Positions 7,203 through 17,548 of a DNA stretch of 64,000 nucleotides are shown in pieces (within the stretch, counting starts at the first letter, position 1; each line of letters starts with the position of its first letter). The notes beneath the pieces are model-generated. The model did no database searches. It was given only the letters and a program-made list of their open reading frames with translations, and was not told the origin of the DNA. Both the position numbers and the translations under genes were made by a program. Origin of the DNA: Bacteroidaceae bacterium HV4-6-C5C (GTDB taxonomy: Bacteria > Bacteroidota > Bacteroidia > Bacteroidales > Bacteroidaceae); NCBI GenBank assembly GCA_007896885.1, contig VOIU01000003.1, positions 1-64,000 of the forward strand. Reading direction: 5' to 3'.

Positions 7203-8843
7203 TTATTTAATAAACCCGGGAGTCCGTGAATGAATTCCGTTTTGTGTGAGCCATTGTAAGTGCCATGGCAGGCGTTCGGTAAAATTACTCCAATTGCGAT
7301 CGCTACCCCATGCCAATTCCGCAAATGCTTGCAGAGAAGGGAATGTATGTTGCCCGAATTTCCGTTCGTTTGGTATCATTTCTGTCCAGACACAGGCCTG
7401 ATACCCAAGAAACTTGTTTTTTAAAATACCTTGGAATTTTGGTTCCAGATTAAATTGATAGAGGGATTTTAGTAGGTCATCAGAGGGTGTGGCACTTAGA
7501 TAGAAATGCCCCCATTCCATAAATATTAACGGATAACCTTTCTGAGTAATTTCTCCAGGTTCATCGGGTAGCCAGTCTCGCCAGTAAGTATAAAGCAAGT
7601 CTTGAGGATTGTTTCCTATATAAGCGTCATCCCATGCCATAACTGTTTTTCCTTTACTTTTGGCATAGGTTGCTATTTGTTCTACAAAATAGTTTTTTAG
7701 TCCATTTACATCTTTTAGGTTCTTTTCTTGGATAAGTCCTTGGCAACGTTCACATTTCTTCCAGTTATCCATTTCCACTTCATCTGCTCCTATATGGATG
7801 TATTCACTTGGAAAAAGTGCGCTAATCTCATCTAAAATATTCTTTATAAAAGCATAGCTTTCCATTCTTCCTGCACAAATGGGATAGGAGAATTCTTTTC
7901 CCCATCCGGCTTGTCCGGTACAGGATAGTTCGGGAAATACCTTGATGGCAGCGGAGAAATGTCCCGGCATATCAATTTCGGGGATAACATCTATTCCCCG
8001 TTTTGTAGCGTAAGTTATAAAATCTTTCATTTCTTCCTGAGTGTAATAACCTCCGTATTCACTATTGTTTCTTATAAAACGGGAATCAATGGTGAAGTCG
8101 ATATCTGAATTTGAAAGCTCAATGCATCGTTTGTCATATTCATCAAATTCCCGCCAACCTCCTTGCATTGTTAGCATTGGGTATTTCTTTACTTCTATTC
8201 TCCAGCCTTGATCGTCGGTAAGATGCAATTGCAGCTTATTGATCTTATAAAAGGAAAGGACGTCTGCTATTTTCTTGAGATAGCTGAGATTGAACATGTG
8301 ACGCGCAAGGTCAATATGAAATCCCCTCCACGTTTTTTTGGGAGTATCGGAGATTATTAGTTTGGGTATGTTTATCAGTGAATTTTGCGTTGTACTATGT
8401 TGCAATAGAATTTGCCTTAACGTCTGTATTCCCCACAATAATCCTTCGGTCGTCTTATAACTGAGATTGATGCTTTCGTCAATGTTGATACGGTAACCCT
8501 CATCTCCTAGCGTATTATCTTTGGAAATACGGATGAATGCTTCTTCATTTGCTGCATTACTTATGCTACTTGATCCCAGTACTTGCATAAGCGTAATTTT
8601 TAATAGTTCATGAGGAATGCCTTCGATATCCCGGCTGATTGTTGTTTCTTTAGTCAGTGAAAGGTTGCTGCTTCCATATTGGAGGGATTGTGGCAGAGGT
8701 ATAAGTGAAACTTTGCTCAAAGGGGTACTTTGATTTTCTATGCTTCCGTTTTTGCTGCATGAATAACCGGTGCATATTTGCATTCCTATAAACAGGATAG
8801 CTAGTCTTTTCCTTATGAAATTATTATTCAACGTCCCATTCAT
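7203..8843 (-). CDS. GH20 beta-N-acetylhexosaminidase, lipoprotein
   Basis: A 546-residue enzyme that should remove terminal beta-linked GlcNAc or GalNAc. The N-terminus is basic, then hydrophobic, and ends in a lipobox-like GYSCS, so it is probably outer-membrane anchored. Residues ~45-165 are the GH20b-type N-terminal domain. The catalytic barrel follows, beginning RGFHIDLARHMF, with HLTDDQGWRIE, a PEIDMPGH loop and the acid pair Asp354-Glu355 in HIGADEVE that identifies GH20. In this mechanism Glu is the acid/base and Asp orients the substrate acetamido group. It lies in the PUL operon, 13 bases after the other GH20 gene, and the acyltransferase follows 10 bases later. Confidence 0.93.
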   Translation of the reverse strand: MNGTLNNNFIRKRLAILFIGMQICTGYSCSKNGSIENQSTPLSKVSLIPLPQSLQYGSSNLSLTKETTISRDIEGIPHELLKITLMQVLGSSSISNAANEEAFIRISKDNTLGDEGYRINIDESINLSYKTTEGLLWGIQTLRQILLQHSTTQNSLINIPKLIISDTPKKTWRGFHIDLARHMFNLSYLKKIADVLSFYKINKLQLHLTDDQGWRIEVKKYPMLTMQGGWREFDEYDKRCIELSNSDIDFTIDSRFIRNNSEYGGYYTQEEMKDFITYATKRGIDVIPEIDMPGHFSAAIKVFPELSCTGQAGWGKEFSYPICAGRMESYAFIKNILDEISALFPSEYIHIGADEVEMDNWKKCERCQGLIQEKNLKDVNGLKNYFVEQIATYAKSKGKTVMAWDDAYIGNNPQDLLYTYWRDWLPDEPGEITQKGYPLIFMEWGHFYLSATPSDDLLKSLYQFNLEPKFQGILKNKFLGYQACVWTEMIPNERKFGQHTFPSLQAFAELAWGSDRNWSNFTERLPWHLQWLTQNGIHSRTPGFIK

Positions 8844-8856
8844 GATTTTTATGTGT

Positions 8857-11346
8857 TTAATCGGCTAATAATACACTTGTTACGCTCTCTTTCCCTAAAT
8901 AAAAAGCTCGAGCTTTAATTGTTTTTTCTTTGCATGGGACAGGAGTATCCCAAATAGGAGAATGGGAATTGGGTTCTGAACCATCCAAAGTGTATCGTAT
9001 ACAAGCTTTTTTTATGGAAGAATTAACATATAAAAAACCGTTTACGACTAAAATACCCGGGGAAGGCAATCTAAAGTTAATTTCCGATTGCGACAGATAT
9101 GGAAGTTCTTTACTGTAAATGATAGCGTAAAAGCGAGATAAATCTTCATTGAACATTTCAGACTCCTTTTTCCCTTTCATCATTTCCCACGAAGGATGGG
9201 CATTCCAACCTCTCTCAACCAATCCCAGTACTTTAGGAAATAGATAATAACAAACCCAATCAAAACTACGGAGTGTTTCGGTAAATAGTTGTGCTTGTAT
9301 TCCTATAATATTTTTTTTATTTTCCGAAATTAATTGCTCTTTTCTATTTCCGGCCTCATCTAAATTTATCGGATTGTCAGAAAGGTCTGTTCGAGTAGAT
9401 TTATAGTTCGAGAAAGGCAATATCGAGAAGGATTTAGCTTCGTCTACATATCCTGCCCATGAATGTCCTCTTTCATAATAATTGGGACAATACGCCAGAT
9501 CCATATAGAGATTGTTGACATTACACAATATAACAGGATATCCTTTATTGGCAAGGTGATAGGGTATTTCATCATCGCCCCATTCAGGAACTGTATTCCA
9601 GCAGTAAATAGCCTCTGCAGAACGGAGTAGCTTTTCGTCTGTTTTTATAGTATTATGAAGGGCTACTTCCTGCCATCCTCCAAATTTTAAGCATTTATGC
9701 TCCATCGATTCGGACAATTTGATAAAGAAATTCTGAGATATATCATGAGTTGTTTTAAATCCTTCCTCTTTCATAAGCTCTTTAGAACAGGTAGAACCCA
9801 TCCATGCTCCTGTAGGAACTTCATCTCCACCAATGTGGATGGCAGTTAAGTCTATTCCGGCGTCTTTATACATAGATTTAACTTCCGTTATGACTTTTTC
9901 TATAAACCGGTAGGTAGAAGGTAATGCCACATTCATTACATTGTCTGTATATGATTGGGCTGACTTATATTGGGATGTATCTTGCAGATCATTTAAAAGA
10001 TATTCCGTTGCTTTTGACGCATTGTTTTCTTTATACTTATTGAAACGGGCTCTCATAGATACAATGGCTGCACGTGCGTGTCCAGGACAATCTATTTCAG
10101 GTATGATACGTATATGTCTTCGGGATGCATATTTTAAAAGATCTACAAATTCATTACGATTATAAAAACCGTTTCCCGGTGTATCGGCTTTTCGATCATA
10201 TCCTCCATCATAACAAGGATATAGATGTGTTGATTCGTCATAGGTGTGCCCCCTATATGCTCCTACTTCTGTTAATTCTTCAAGCCCTGGTATCTCAAGC
10301 CTCCATCCTTCATCATCTGTAAGATGAAGATGCAGTACATTAAGTTTATAAGAAGCCATAGCATCGATTAGCTTTTTAACGTTTTGAATCTTTGTGAAAT
10401 TACGTGCTACATCTAGCAATAATCCACGATAAGAGAGATCTGGATAGTCTATGATGATTTGATTGGCTAATACCTTTCGCGAACTTTCACCTTTTAATGC
10501 GGCTAATAATGTTTGTATACCGTTGAAAATGCCGTGAGAAGTAGCAGCCTCAATAAGTATTTGTCCCGGAGATATATCCAGCTTGTATTTTTCTTTATTT
10601 TTGGCTGTTATTTCTTCTTTTATTAACTTTAGTCTGACTTTTAAAGTAGCGATCTCGACTGCTTTTATCTTATACCGCTCTTCTAACAGTTCCCGTAGCA
10701 CGTTGGCTTCATTGCTAAGTTCACTACTGTATTCCAATGATACTTGATGAGGTATGGTAATTTTCCCATTTCCAAATATTCTATTCTTAACGGTCGGTAA
10801 TATGTCTGTTTCAGATTGAGCAATATCTGTCTTTAGTTGAGTATTTTTGTTGTAAATACGTTGGGGGGTCGATAATGCTGCTAATATGGAATCTGGGGGG
10901 GAGGAGTTACGATAACTCAAAGGGATCGGTTGTGATTCTTTTGTCAAGTGTGTTGATACCCAATAGAAGCCTTCCGGCGTTTGTGATATATTTGGAGTTT
11001 TCGCTGATACCGAAAATCGAACCAAAAGAGAATCGCCAAATTCGAGACTTTTGTAATGTTTTGTCGGACGTATCCGATAGAAGTTCCCGTTAAGAACTTC
11101 TATCTGTACGTCTTTCGAATGCACTTGCTTGATCTCTCTCGGTAGTTGTGAATAGTAAATCATCCACCTATTATCTATTCTCTTCTGAGAAACATTTTTT
11201 AAAACGAACTCATTATCATAGAATTTTGTTTCTGTATTGTAGCCTTTATCTGTCCACGTCAATGAGATGGGGGATTCTCTTTTTGGAGTAGAACAAGCTG
11301 ATAAAAACCAGATAAGCAAGTAGCCGAAATATATTAATTTTCTCAT
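8857..11346 (-). CDS. GH20 beta-N-acetylhexosaminidase with chitobiase-like accessory domains, lipoprotein
   Basis: An 829-residue lipoprotein (signal sequence ending LSACS, Cys18). Residues ~20-160 form a chitobiase N-terminal beta-domain (CHB_HEX type), ~190-300 a GH20b domain, ~305-700 the GH20 barrel with YRGLLLDVARNF, HLTDDEGWRLEIPG, PEIDCPGHARA and the catalytic pair Asp508-Glu509 in HIGGDEVPTGAW. The last ~75 residues (PSPGILVVNG ... YTLDGSEP) are a C-terminal CHB_HEX_C beta-sandwich. This architecture is that of bacterial chitobiases and N-glycan or mucin hexosaminidases. Having two different GH20 enzymes in one operon suggests distinct linkages or positions in a branched glycan. It is the first enzyme gene after the SusC/D/lipoprotein genes. 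Confidence 0.93.
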   Translation of the reverse strand: MRKLIYFGYLLIWFLSACSTPKRESPISLTWTDKGYNTETKFYDNEFVLKNVSQKRIDNRWMIYYSQLPREIKQVHSKDVQIEVLNGNFYRIRPTKHYKSLEFGDSLLVRFSVSAKTPNISQTPEGFYWVSTHLTKESQPIPLSYRNSSPPDSILAALSTPQRIYNKNTQLKTDIAQSETDILPTVKNRIFGNGKITIPHQVSLEYSSELSNEANVLRELLEERYKIKAVEIATLKVRLKLIKEEITAKNKEKYKLDISPGQILIEAATSHGIFNGIQTLLAALKGESSRKVLANQIIIDYPDLSYRGLLLDVARNFTKIQNVKKLIDAMASYKLNVLHLHLTDDEGWRLEIPGLEELTEVGAYRGHTYDESTHLYPCYDGGYDRKADTPGNGFYNRNEFVDLLKYASRRHIRIIPEIDCPGHARAAIVSMRARFNKYKENNASKATEYLLNDLQDTSQYKSAQSYTDNVMNVALPSTYRFIEKVITEVKSMYKDAGIDLTAIHIGGDEVPTGAWMGSTCSKELMKEEGFKTTHDISQNFFIKLSESMEHKCLKFGGWQEVALHNTIKTDEKLLRSAEAIYCWNTVPEWGDDEIPYHLANKGYPVILCNVNNLYMDLAYCPNYYERGHSWAGYVDEAKSFSILPFSNYKSTRTDLSDNPINLDEAGNRKEQLISENKKNIIGIQAQLFTETLRSFDWVCYYLFPKVLGLVERGWNAHPSWEMMKGKKESEMFNEDLSRFYAIIYSKELPYLSQSEINFRLPSPGILVVNGFLYVNSSIKKACIRYTLDGSEPNSHSPIWDTPVPCKEKTIKARAFYLGKESVTSVLLAD

Positions 11347-11396
11347 GCAACAGTTTTAATATGATTTGGTGATTAAATTGTGACCAAGTCTAATAT

Positions 11397-12773
11397 TCAG
11401 TTACTTATTCTTTTTATGGTTACAGTCTCTTTTCCTACTCCAGCCGAAGTATCAAAGGTTAGACAGTAATAACCAGGAATGAAACTCTCTGTGTTGGTCA
11501 ATCCGTTAGAGCCTGAGATTGCAAAGCCTTCCGAGTCACCACTGATTGAGCCTTCCTGAAGTAGCATACCGCTATTTTTATTCCATCCAAGATCACTGTA
11601 AATCTCGAATTCAAACGATCCCCACTCATGAGTGTTACTTATGTACATACTGGCTTGATATTTATGATCACCGACTTTTACGGCATATGCCATTCTCGAG
11701 ATATTGTCGATACTCCAACCATCATGGTCATAGTCTGTGTTCCAAACTGGGGCACAAGTAAATCCATGACCGATAATCCAGAAAGCATTAGGAGCAACAT
11801 CATTTAGATGTTCGACCCACATATAGTTATATGTTGCGGAATAATATACTTCCCAGTTTCCAGTTTCACGTAAAAAGGTTAGTGTCTTTTTTTTCGGATC
11901 ATAATCAAAGAAATCTCTGTTGTATGTATTTATCAAATCATCCAATCCAGTTACTTCAACGCTTTGTCCTTTTTTGAAGTTAATGGAGGCTCGAAAGTAG
12001 CCTCCACTTGCCTCAAGTTTAGTTCCATTTATCGTTATATTCTTTTGATAGCCAATTGCGCCAAGCTTAAATGTGAATATATTAAATGTAATCTGTTTGA
12101 TTTGCCAATCTTGAAAGTCGAATGAAAAGCCCGGGTCTGTTTTTGATATGAGTGTTGCCTCATTAGTACTATCAGAATTTCCCCAAATTAAATCGGAATT
12201 ATCCAAAGCTTCGTTTGTTGAAATTCTTCCAGTTAGTTGCATTGGATAATTTCCTTCGTCAGTCACATATAGATAGGGGTTATCTTCTTGTTGTTTCATA
12301 GGAATAATAAGATCATTATAGTGAAGATAGATTGTACTGGAAATACGGGGTCTTTGGATAGTCAAAGTTTTAGTTATTATCTGTTTACTTCCTTCTACAT
12401 TTATGGCAGTGAGGGTAAGAGTTGCTTCTTTGTCATTCTCTAGTCCGGAGGTAAAAGGAATATATATGCCATGTTGCTTGATATTGCTTTCATATCCTTT
12501 TGTTCGGATCGATTCTGAATATATTACTTTGCCGGCAGTTGCAAAAGAAACGTCCAATGTGGATAATGGAGTCTCTTCATCACTAATATTGACTGAGAAA
12601 AAAAGAGAGTCTGTAGCCTTTACCTGATTTTCTACTGAAAGTCGAAGATTGGACATTTTGGGCTGTGAGTATGGATAAATGGCTCTGCCTCGTTCTTTTT
12701 CGCAAGATGATAGCAACATTAATGCGATACTTGCCATGAGAAGTAGCTTGACTATTTTGTTATTTATTTTCAT
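11397..12773 (-). CDS. SusE/F-position surface lipoprotein, probable glycan-binding protein
   Basis: A 458-residue lipoprotein with signal sequence ending LLSSCEK (Cys24). It directly follows susD, where SusE/SusF-type surface glycan-binding proteins are encoded. The sequence looks like tandem beta-sandwich domains: an Ig-like domain at ~35-145, a middle domain at ~150-290 and an aromatic-rich C-terminal domain with FWIIGHGFTCAP and DYDHDGWSI, which contains exposed Trp and acidic residues that could bind sugar and calcium. I do not recognise true SusE or SusF sequence; it resembles the DUF5016/5121/5125-type proteins seen at this place in other PULs. Function as an outer-membrane glycan-binding protein is inferred from position and lipidation. 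Confidence 0.72.
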   Translation of the reverse strand: MKINNKIVKLLLMASIALMLLSSCEKERGRAIYPYSQPKMSNLRLSVENQVKATDSLFFSVNISDEETPLSTLDVSFATAGKVIYSESIRTKGYESNIKQHGIYIPFTSGLENDKEATLTLTAINVEGSKQIITKTLTIQRPRISSTIYLHYNDLIIPMKQQEDNPYLYVTDEGNYPMQLTGRISTNEALDNSDLIWGNSDSTNEATLISKTDPGFSFDFQDWQIKQITFNIFTFKLGAIGYQKNITINGTKLEASGGYFRASINFKKGQSVEVTGLDDLINTYNRDFFDYDPKKKTLTFLRETGNWEVYYSATYNYMWVEHLNDVAPNAFWIIGHGFTCAPVWNTDYDHDGWSIDNISRMAYAVKVGDHKYQASMYISNTHEWGSFEFEIYSDLGWNKNSGMLLQEGSISGDSEGFAISGSNGLTNTESFIPGYYCLTFDTSAGVGKETVTIKRISN

Positions 12774-12801
12774 AGGTTCAATAGTTTAAATGAGATTTTA
12801 A

Positions 12802-14286
12802 TTAATATCCTTCATTTTGTACGAGATTAGTGTTCTTATCCATTTCACCCTGTGGAATAGGCCATTTTATTCTAAATCCCTGAATCTTTTTGAAAATCAA
12901 ATTTCCTTTTTGATCTTTATGCTTTCTCATTACATCTATAGTGCGATCGTTCCGGGTAAGATCAAACCATCGCTGTCCTTCCATATAGAGTTCCAGTTGC
13001 CGTTCGTTTTCAACAGCAATTCGGGCTTCACTTTGCGCCATATTTTTGTTTAAAGATGAGTTACCCAAACCTGCGCGTTGACGGATTGTATTGACAATAT
13101 CGATGGCTTTTCCGGTTTCTCCTGTCTCTACTAAAGCCTCCGCTTTTAGTAACATAATATCAGCCAATCGCATTAAAATAATGTCAGAATTCTTCTCGCG
13201 TATCTTATAAGACAACGGGTATTTATCTGCGGGCCAATAAGCACTGTATGGTACACTTCTCCAAAGTATGCTAGATGCATATCTCGTATCTTTTTCTTTA
13301 TCGAATTTAGCTACTAAGTCGTGAGTAGGCGTGCAATATCGTCTCCAAGTTACTGAACCGTCTCCTTCTTTTAAGAATACCCAATATGCCCAGTTGGGGG
13401 AATCAGCCGAATAGTAAACCTCAAAAATGCTCTCAGTAGTGAATTTATGGTCTGGATTCCAGAGGTCATCAAAGTTGTCTACCAGTTTGTATCCTTCGTT
13501 AATTACTTTATTGCAATAATCAATCACTTTTGTGTAATTTCGACTATTTTTATCACCTCTTGTCGCTAAAACCTTCGCTAACAGACCGTACGCAGCTCCT
13601 TTGGTTGCTTGGAAGGCTCCTGTATTTTTACTGGGAAGATAGCTTATAGTATTTGTTTCGTCCAAATCTACTAAGATTTGCTCATATACTTTTTCTTCGG
13701 AGGTGCGCTTAGGATACATTACTGGGTACCAAGTATCTAAATTTTCAGATGTAATAGTAGGAATGAGTTGCAATACCAAAGGGATACCTCCAAAAATACG
13801 AACCAGATCAAAACAAGCCCATGCTCGGATAAATTTTGCTTCAGCTATTACAGCATTTTTTTCTATATCAGTAGCGGCTGATGCTTTCATGAGTTTGGTG
13901 TTTTCTATAACGTTGGTGGCTGTTCCAATCATAGTTAACCATTCCGACCAGACAAGACTTGCATGAGAGTTGGTCGATGTCATAGTTAGCAAGTCTACTG
14001 CTTCTTCATTGGTTCCATCTCCTCCGACGTAACAGTTATCTGACTGGACATCATTAAGCATGAAAATCTCCATTTGGAAATTATTCAGTTTATAAGTATT
14101 GTATGCTCCCTGCAGTTCTGTTTGAGCATCCGAAATGCTGAGGTACTTTGAAGTGAGATCTTCGCTTCCTGTTCCTTCTTGAGTGAAGTCTGATTTAGGC
14201 TTTTCATCGAGAAAATCATTGCATCCACTTAGAATGATAGCTGATAAAATATAAAAGCTTACTTTATATACGTATTTTTTTATCAT
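12802..14286 (-). CDS. SusD/RagB-family glycan-binding lipoprotein (GH20 PUL)
   Basis: A 494-residue SusD homologue. The signal sequence ends ILSGCNDFLDEKPKSDF, the typical lipobox plus N-terminal SusD motif. Internal helical TPR-like motifs (AEAKFIRAWACFDLVRIFGG) and the C-terminal IRQRAGL, ENERQLELYMEGQRWFDLTR and IPQGEMDKNTNLVQNEGY are all standard for the family. SusD acts as the lid over the SusC barrel on the cell surface and binds oligosaccharide before import. The susC gene ends 10 bases upstream, so the pair is co-transcribed. Confidence 0.96.
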   Translation of the reverse strand: MIKKYVYKVSFYILSAIILSGCNDFLDEKPKSDFTQEGTGSEDLTSKYLSISDAQTELQGAYNTYKLNNFQMEIFMLNDVQSDNCYVGGDGTNEEAVDLLTMTSTNSHASLVWSEWLTMIGTATNVIENTKLMKASAATDIEKNAVIAEAKFIRAWACFDLVRIFGGIPLVLQLIPTITSENLDTWYPVMYPKRTSEEKVYEQILVDLDETNTISYLPSKNTGAFQATKGAAYGLLAKVLATRGDKNSRNYTKVIDYCNKVINEGYKLVDNFDDLWNPDHKFTTESIFEVYYSADSPNWAYWVFLKEGDGSVTWRRYCTPTHDLVAKFDKEKDTRYASSILWRSVPYSAYWPADKYPLSYKIREKNSDIILMRLADIMLLKAEALVETGETGKAIDIVNTIRQRAGLGNSSLNKNMAQSEARIAVENERQLELYMEGQRWFDLTRNDRTIDVMRKHKDQKGNLIFKKIQGFRIKWPIPQGEMDKNTNLVQNEGY

Positions 14287-14296
14287 AGTGTTATTC

Positions 14297-17200
14297 TTAA
14301 AATTCTACATTTAGACCGAATATGATAGATTTTGACTGAGGATATGTACCGTAATCTACTCCTTGTGCTACAGCACTTGTTCCGTAAGCGTTGACTTCGG
14401 GATCATAGCCTGAATATTTGGTCATAGTCAACAAATTTTGTCCAGTTATATAAGCTTGTAGTTTTGAGAGATGAGCTTTTTTTAACCATTTCTTATTGAC
14501 ATCATAAGACAAAGTCACCGATTTTATGCGGATATACGATCCGTCTTCTATGAAACGGGTGGAGTTATGAATGTTTTCACTATTTCCTACTCGTGGGATA
14601 TCTGTGATCATTCCCGGGCGCTTCCAACGTGCAAGTACGGTCTTTGCCTGATTGCGGAAGTCAATCATTCCTTCGGTATCAATGCGGGTTGCATTAAAAA
14701 TATCATTGCCCTGACTACCTTCAACAAATAAGTTCAGACTCCATCCTTTGTATGAGAATGTATTTGTTAGGCCAAAGATAAAATTAGGTTGTGCACAACC
14801 GATAGTAGTACGATCCCCTGGATCGAGGATTCCGTTATGATTTAAATCTGAGTAAGTGATATTCCCTGTCTCTGGATCTACTCCTTTAGAAATATATCCG
14901 AAAAATGTGCCAAGCGGCAATCCTTCTTTCAAGATCACAGCATTTTCTTTAGTTTCATACATTCCGGCATAGTAATAAATTTTATTTAGACCAAGTTTGG
15001 TTAGTTTGTTTCTATTGAATGAAATGTTAAAGTCTGTATTCCACTTGAATTTATTTTTAAAGTTTTGTGAAGAAACTGAAACTTCCAACCCTTTATTACT
15101 CATCTCACCGTCATTTCGAGTAATTCCTCCCGGTAAGTTCACGTTATCCGGTAAGTTAACCGTTAGGAGCAAGTCAGTTGTTTTTTTATAATACAGATCA
15201 AAAGCAAAGATTAATCTTGAATCGAAAAGAGTAAGATCCAATCCGGCATTCCATTGGGTTGTTTTTTCCCAAGTAAGTTCTTTATTGGCTGCTGAATAGG
15301 GGCTGATAGCTAATCCTGGATATAAATTAGTAGTAGTAGGCGATACTTTGCTGGATTTCATTGATGCTAAATACGAATAGTTTCCGATGCCATTTTGGTT
15401 ACCGTTCATACCCCAGCCGACGCGAAGTTTCATGTCGGTAACAATTTTTTCTAGGGACTTCATGAACTTTTCGCTTGAAACCCGCCATCCGGCTGATACC
15501 GAAGGAAAATATCCCCAACGGTGCCCCGGAGCAAATCGGGAAGAACCGTCCGCACGGAAATTAGCTGTTAGAAGATATTTGCTATCGTAGTTGTATGCTA
15601 CTCTTCCGAGAAAAGAGGCCAAGCTCCATGCTGAAGCTGAAGAACCGGTTCCATCTTTATCTATCTGATTAGCAGCTGAAATAGAATGGATGTCTGGATA
15701 AGAGTCTGATAAATCGAACCCTGCGATCCATGAACTATTGCTTTGGGCGTGCTGCTGTGTAGCTCCTCCCATTAACGATAAACTGTGCTTGTTAAAGGAA
15801 TGATCATAAGTGAGTATGTTTTCAAATAACCATTCAAGGTTTCTGGAGAAACTTTCTTCCACTCTTCCTTTTGACGAGCGCCCGTCCGAAGTAGAGATAG
15901 GGTCTAAATAATAATTCCAGTGTGAATTGTTCAAATTGAGACCGAATGTACTTTTCAGTTTTAATCCTTTATACAAATCAAAAGTAAGTCCTAGTGATCC
16001 CTTCAGGTAATCGTTAGAAGTTACATTATCAGCTGCATTAGCTGCTAAAGGGTTTGCGATACGTGAACCATATGCATCTTCGTCATATTCTTTCTGGTTA
16101 TTCTGATTCCACTTTTGCATAAATGGAGGGGTATTAAGTACTGAAAGGATAGAGCCTGATCGCATGGAACTTCCGTTCTCATTAATCCACGTTCCTTTTG
16201 TATTTGCATATGATAAATTTAATCCTATCTTTAACCATTTTGTTTGCTGGCTGTCTATATTACTGCGAAAATTGTAACGCTTGAAGTTCGCTTTTTTTAC
16301 AATTCCCTGCTCATTGGTGTATCCTGTAGATATGTAATATTGAATTTTATCTGTTCCGCTGCTTACAGATAATTGATAGTTTTGATTACTTCCTGTTCCA
16401 AAAAATAAATTAGTCCAATCCACATATCTGTGTTCATCATCCGGTATAGTTGGTGCTACATTAGAAACTTGTTTTAAGTCTTTCATTAAATCTTTGTACT
16501 CTTCCGTATTTAAAGCTTCTAATTTTCTTCCTAATTGAGAAAATCCTGCATATGCGCTTAATTTTACTTGTGGAATTCCTTCTCGTCCTTTTTTAGTCGA
16601 GATGAGTACTACTCCGTTGGCTGCACGTGCACCGTAGATAGCTGCTGAAGATGCATCTTTGAGTACTTGCATATTCTCGATATCGTTCGGGCTTAAGTTT
16701 GAAATATCATCAACTGGAATCCCATCTACTACGTAGAGAGGATCATTGGAAGCTTGTACGGAAGTTGCACCCCGGACACGCACTGACATCCCTGTTCCTG
16801 GAGCTCCGGAAGGTTGTATGACCTGAATGCCGGCAGCTTTGCCTTGTAGTGCTTGTGCGGCTGAAATTATGGGACGTTCGTCGATATCTTGAGTTGATAC
16901 ACTAGATACAGCTGTTGTTATGTCCTTACGTTTCATAGAACCATAACCGATAATTACTACTTCATCCAATAGTTGAGCGTCTTCTTTTAGAGAAATATTG
17001 TAAATATTTCGGGAGTCTATTTTTACAAATTCTGTTTGGTAGCCTATATAGCTTATTTTTAAGGTGTTTCCTGCGTTTGTACTTAAAATATATTTTCCGT
17101 CTATATCAGTTATAGTACCATTTCCCCCTTCTTTATCAATAATGATTGAAACACCAATTAATGCCTCTCCTTTTTGATCAGTAATTCTCCCTTCTATATT

Positions 17201-17548
17201 TTTTGTCTTTATGAGAGTCGTTTTGATGGGGATGCTTTTTGCACTTAATATAATTTGTTTGCCAGACTCGATTTTAAAATTAATATTTGTATCTTTAAAA
17301 AGTTTGTTCAAGACAAATTCCACTTTTTCATTTTGGATATTGAGGTTTACAATATGGTCTAGTCCTGGCAATTTATCTGTGTAGAAGAAGCTATAGTCTT
17401 CTTGTTTTTCAATTAATTGAATTACTTGCAATACTGTTTTATTCGATGCTTTTAAAGAAATCTGCGCATTGATTTCTTGCACGAAAAATATAAAAAACAC
17501 GCATGAGAGATATAGTCTCCATAGACTTTGATTCTGTGTGGTAATCAT
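14297..17548 (-). CDS. SusC-family TonB-dependent outer-membrane transporter with STN domain
   Basis: A 1083-residue outer-membrane transporter. After the signal peptide (residues 1-29, ends EINAQ) comes an STN domain at ~30-105, then a carboxypeptidase-regulatory-like domain at ~118-200 (EGRITDQKGEALIGVSI), a TonB-box/plug start at ~203 (DEVVIIGYGSMKRKDITTAV) and the plug motif LYVVDGIPVDDIS. The rest is a 22-strand beta-barrel ending in aromatic-F. The STN domain is diagnostic of transporters that signal through a FecR-type anti-sigma factor; such genes (17677 and 18752) lie immediately upstream. It should import the glycan recognised by the following SusD and at the same time report its presence. 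Confidence 0.96.
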   Translation of the reverse strand: MITTQNQSLWRLYLSCVFFIFFVQEINAQISLKASNKTVLQVIQLIEKQEDYSFFYTDKLPGLDHIVNLNIQNEKVEFVLNKLFKDTNINFKIESGKQIILSAKSIPIKTTLIKTKNIEGRITDQKGEALIGVSIIIDKEGGNGTITDIDGKYILSTNAGNTLKISYIGYQTEFVKIDSRNIYNISLKEDAQLLDEVVIIGYGSMKRKDITTAVSSVSTQDIDERPIISAAQALQGKAAGIQVIQPSGAPGTGMSVRVRGATSVQASNDPLYVVDGIPVDDISNLSPNDIENMQVLKDASSAAIYGARAANGVVLISTKKGREGIPQVKLSAYAGFSQLGRKLEALNTEEYKDLMKDLKQVSNVAPTIPDDEHRYVDWTNLFFGTGSNQNYQLSVSSGTDKIQYYISTGYTNEQGIVKKANFKRYNFRSNIDSQQTKWLKIGLNLSYANTKGTWINENGSSMRSGSILSVLNTPPFMQKWNQNNQKEYDEDAYGSRIANPLAANAADNVTSNDYLKGSLGLTFDLYKGLKLKSTFGLNLNNSHWNYYLDPISTSDGRSSKGRVEESFSRNLEWLFENILTYDHSFNKHSLSLMGGATQQHAQSNSSWIAGFDLSDSYPDIHSISAANQIDKDGTGSSASAWSLASFLGRVAYNYDSKYLLTANFRADGSSRFAPGHRWGYFPSVSAGWRVSSEKFMKSLEKIVTDMKLRVGWGMNGNQNGIGNYSYLASMKSSKVSPTTTNLYPGLAISPYSAANKELTWEKTTQWNAGLDLTLFDSRLIFAFDLYYKKTTDLLLTVNLPDNVNLPGGITRNDGEMSNKGLEVSVSSQNFKNKFKWNTDFNISFNRNKLTKLGLNKIYYYAGMYETKENAVILKEGLPLGTFFGYISKGVDPETGNITYSDLNHNGILDPGDRTTIGCAQPNFIFGLTNTFSYKGWSLNLFVEGSQGNDIFNATRIDTEGMIDFRNQAKTVLARWKRPGMITDIPRVGNSENIHNSTRFIEDGSYIRIKSVTLSYDVNKKWLKKAHLSKLQAYITGQNLLTMTKYSGYDPEVNAYGTSAVAQGVDYGTYPQSKSIIFGLNVEF

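Noticed and set aside
7193-7324. N-terminal extension of the acyltransferase frame
   Set aside because: It lies inside the GH20 coding region and is a shadow of it; the ATG at 7192 gives the family-typical RLLSLDILRG start.
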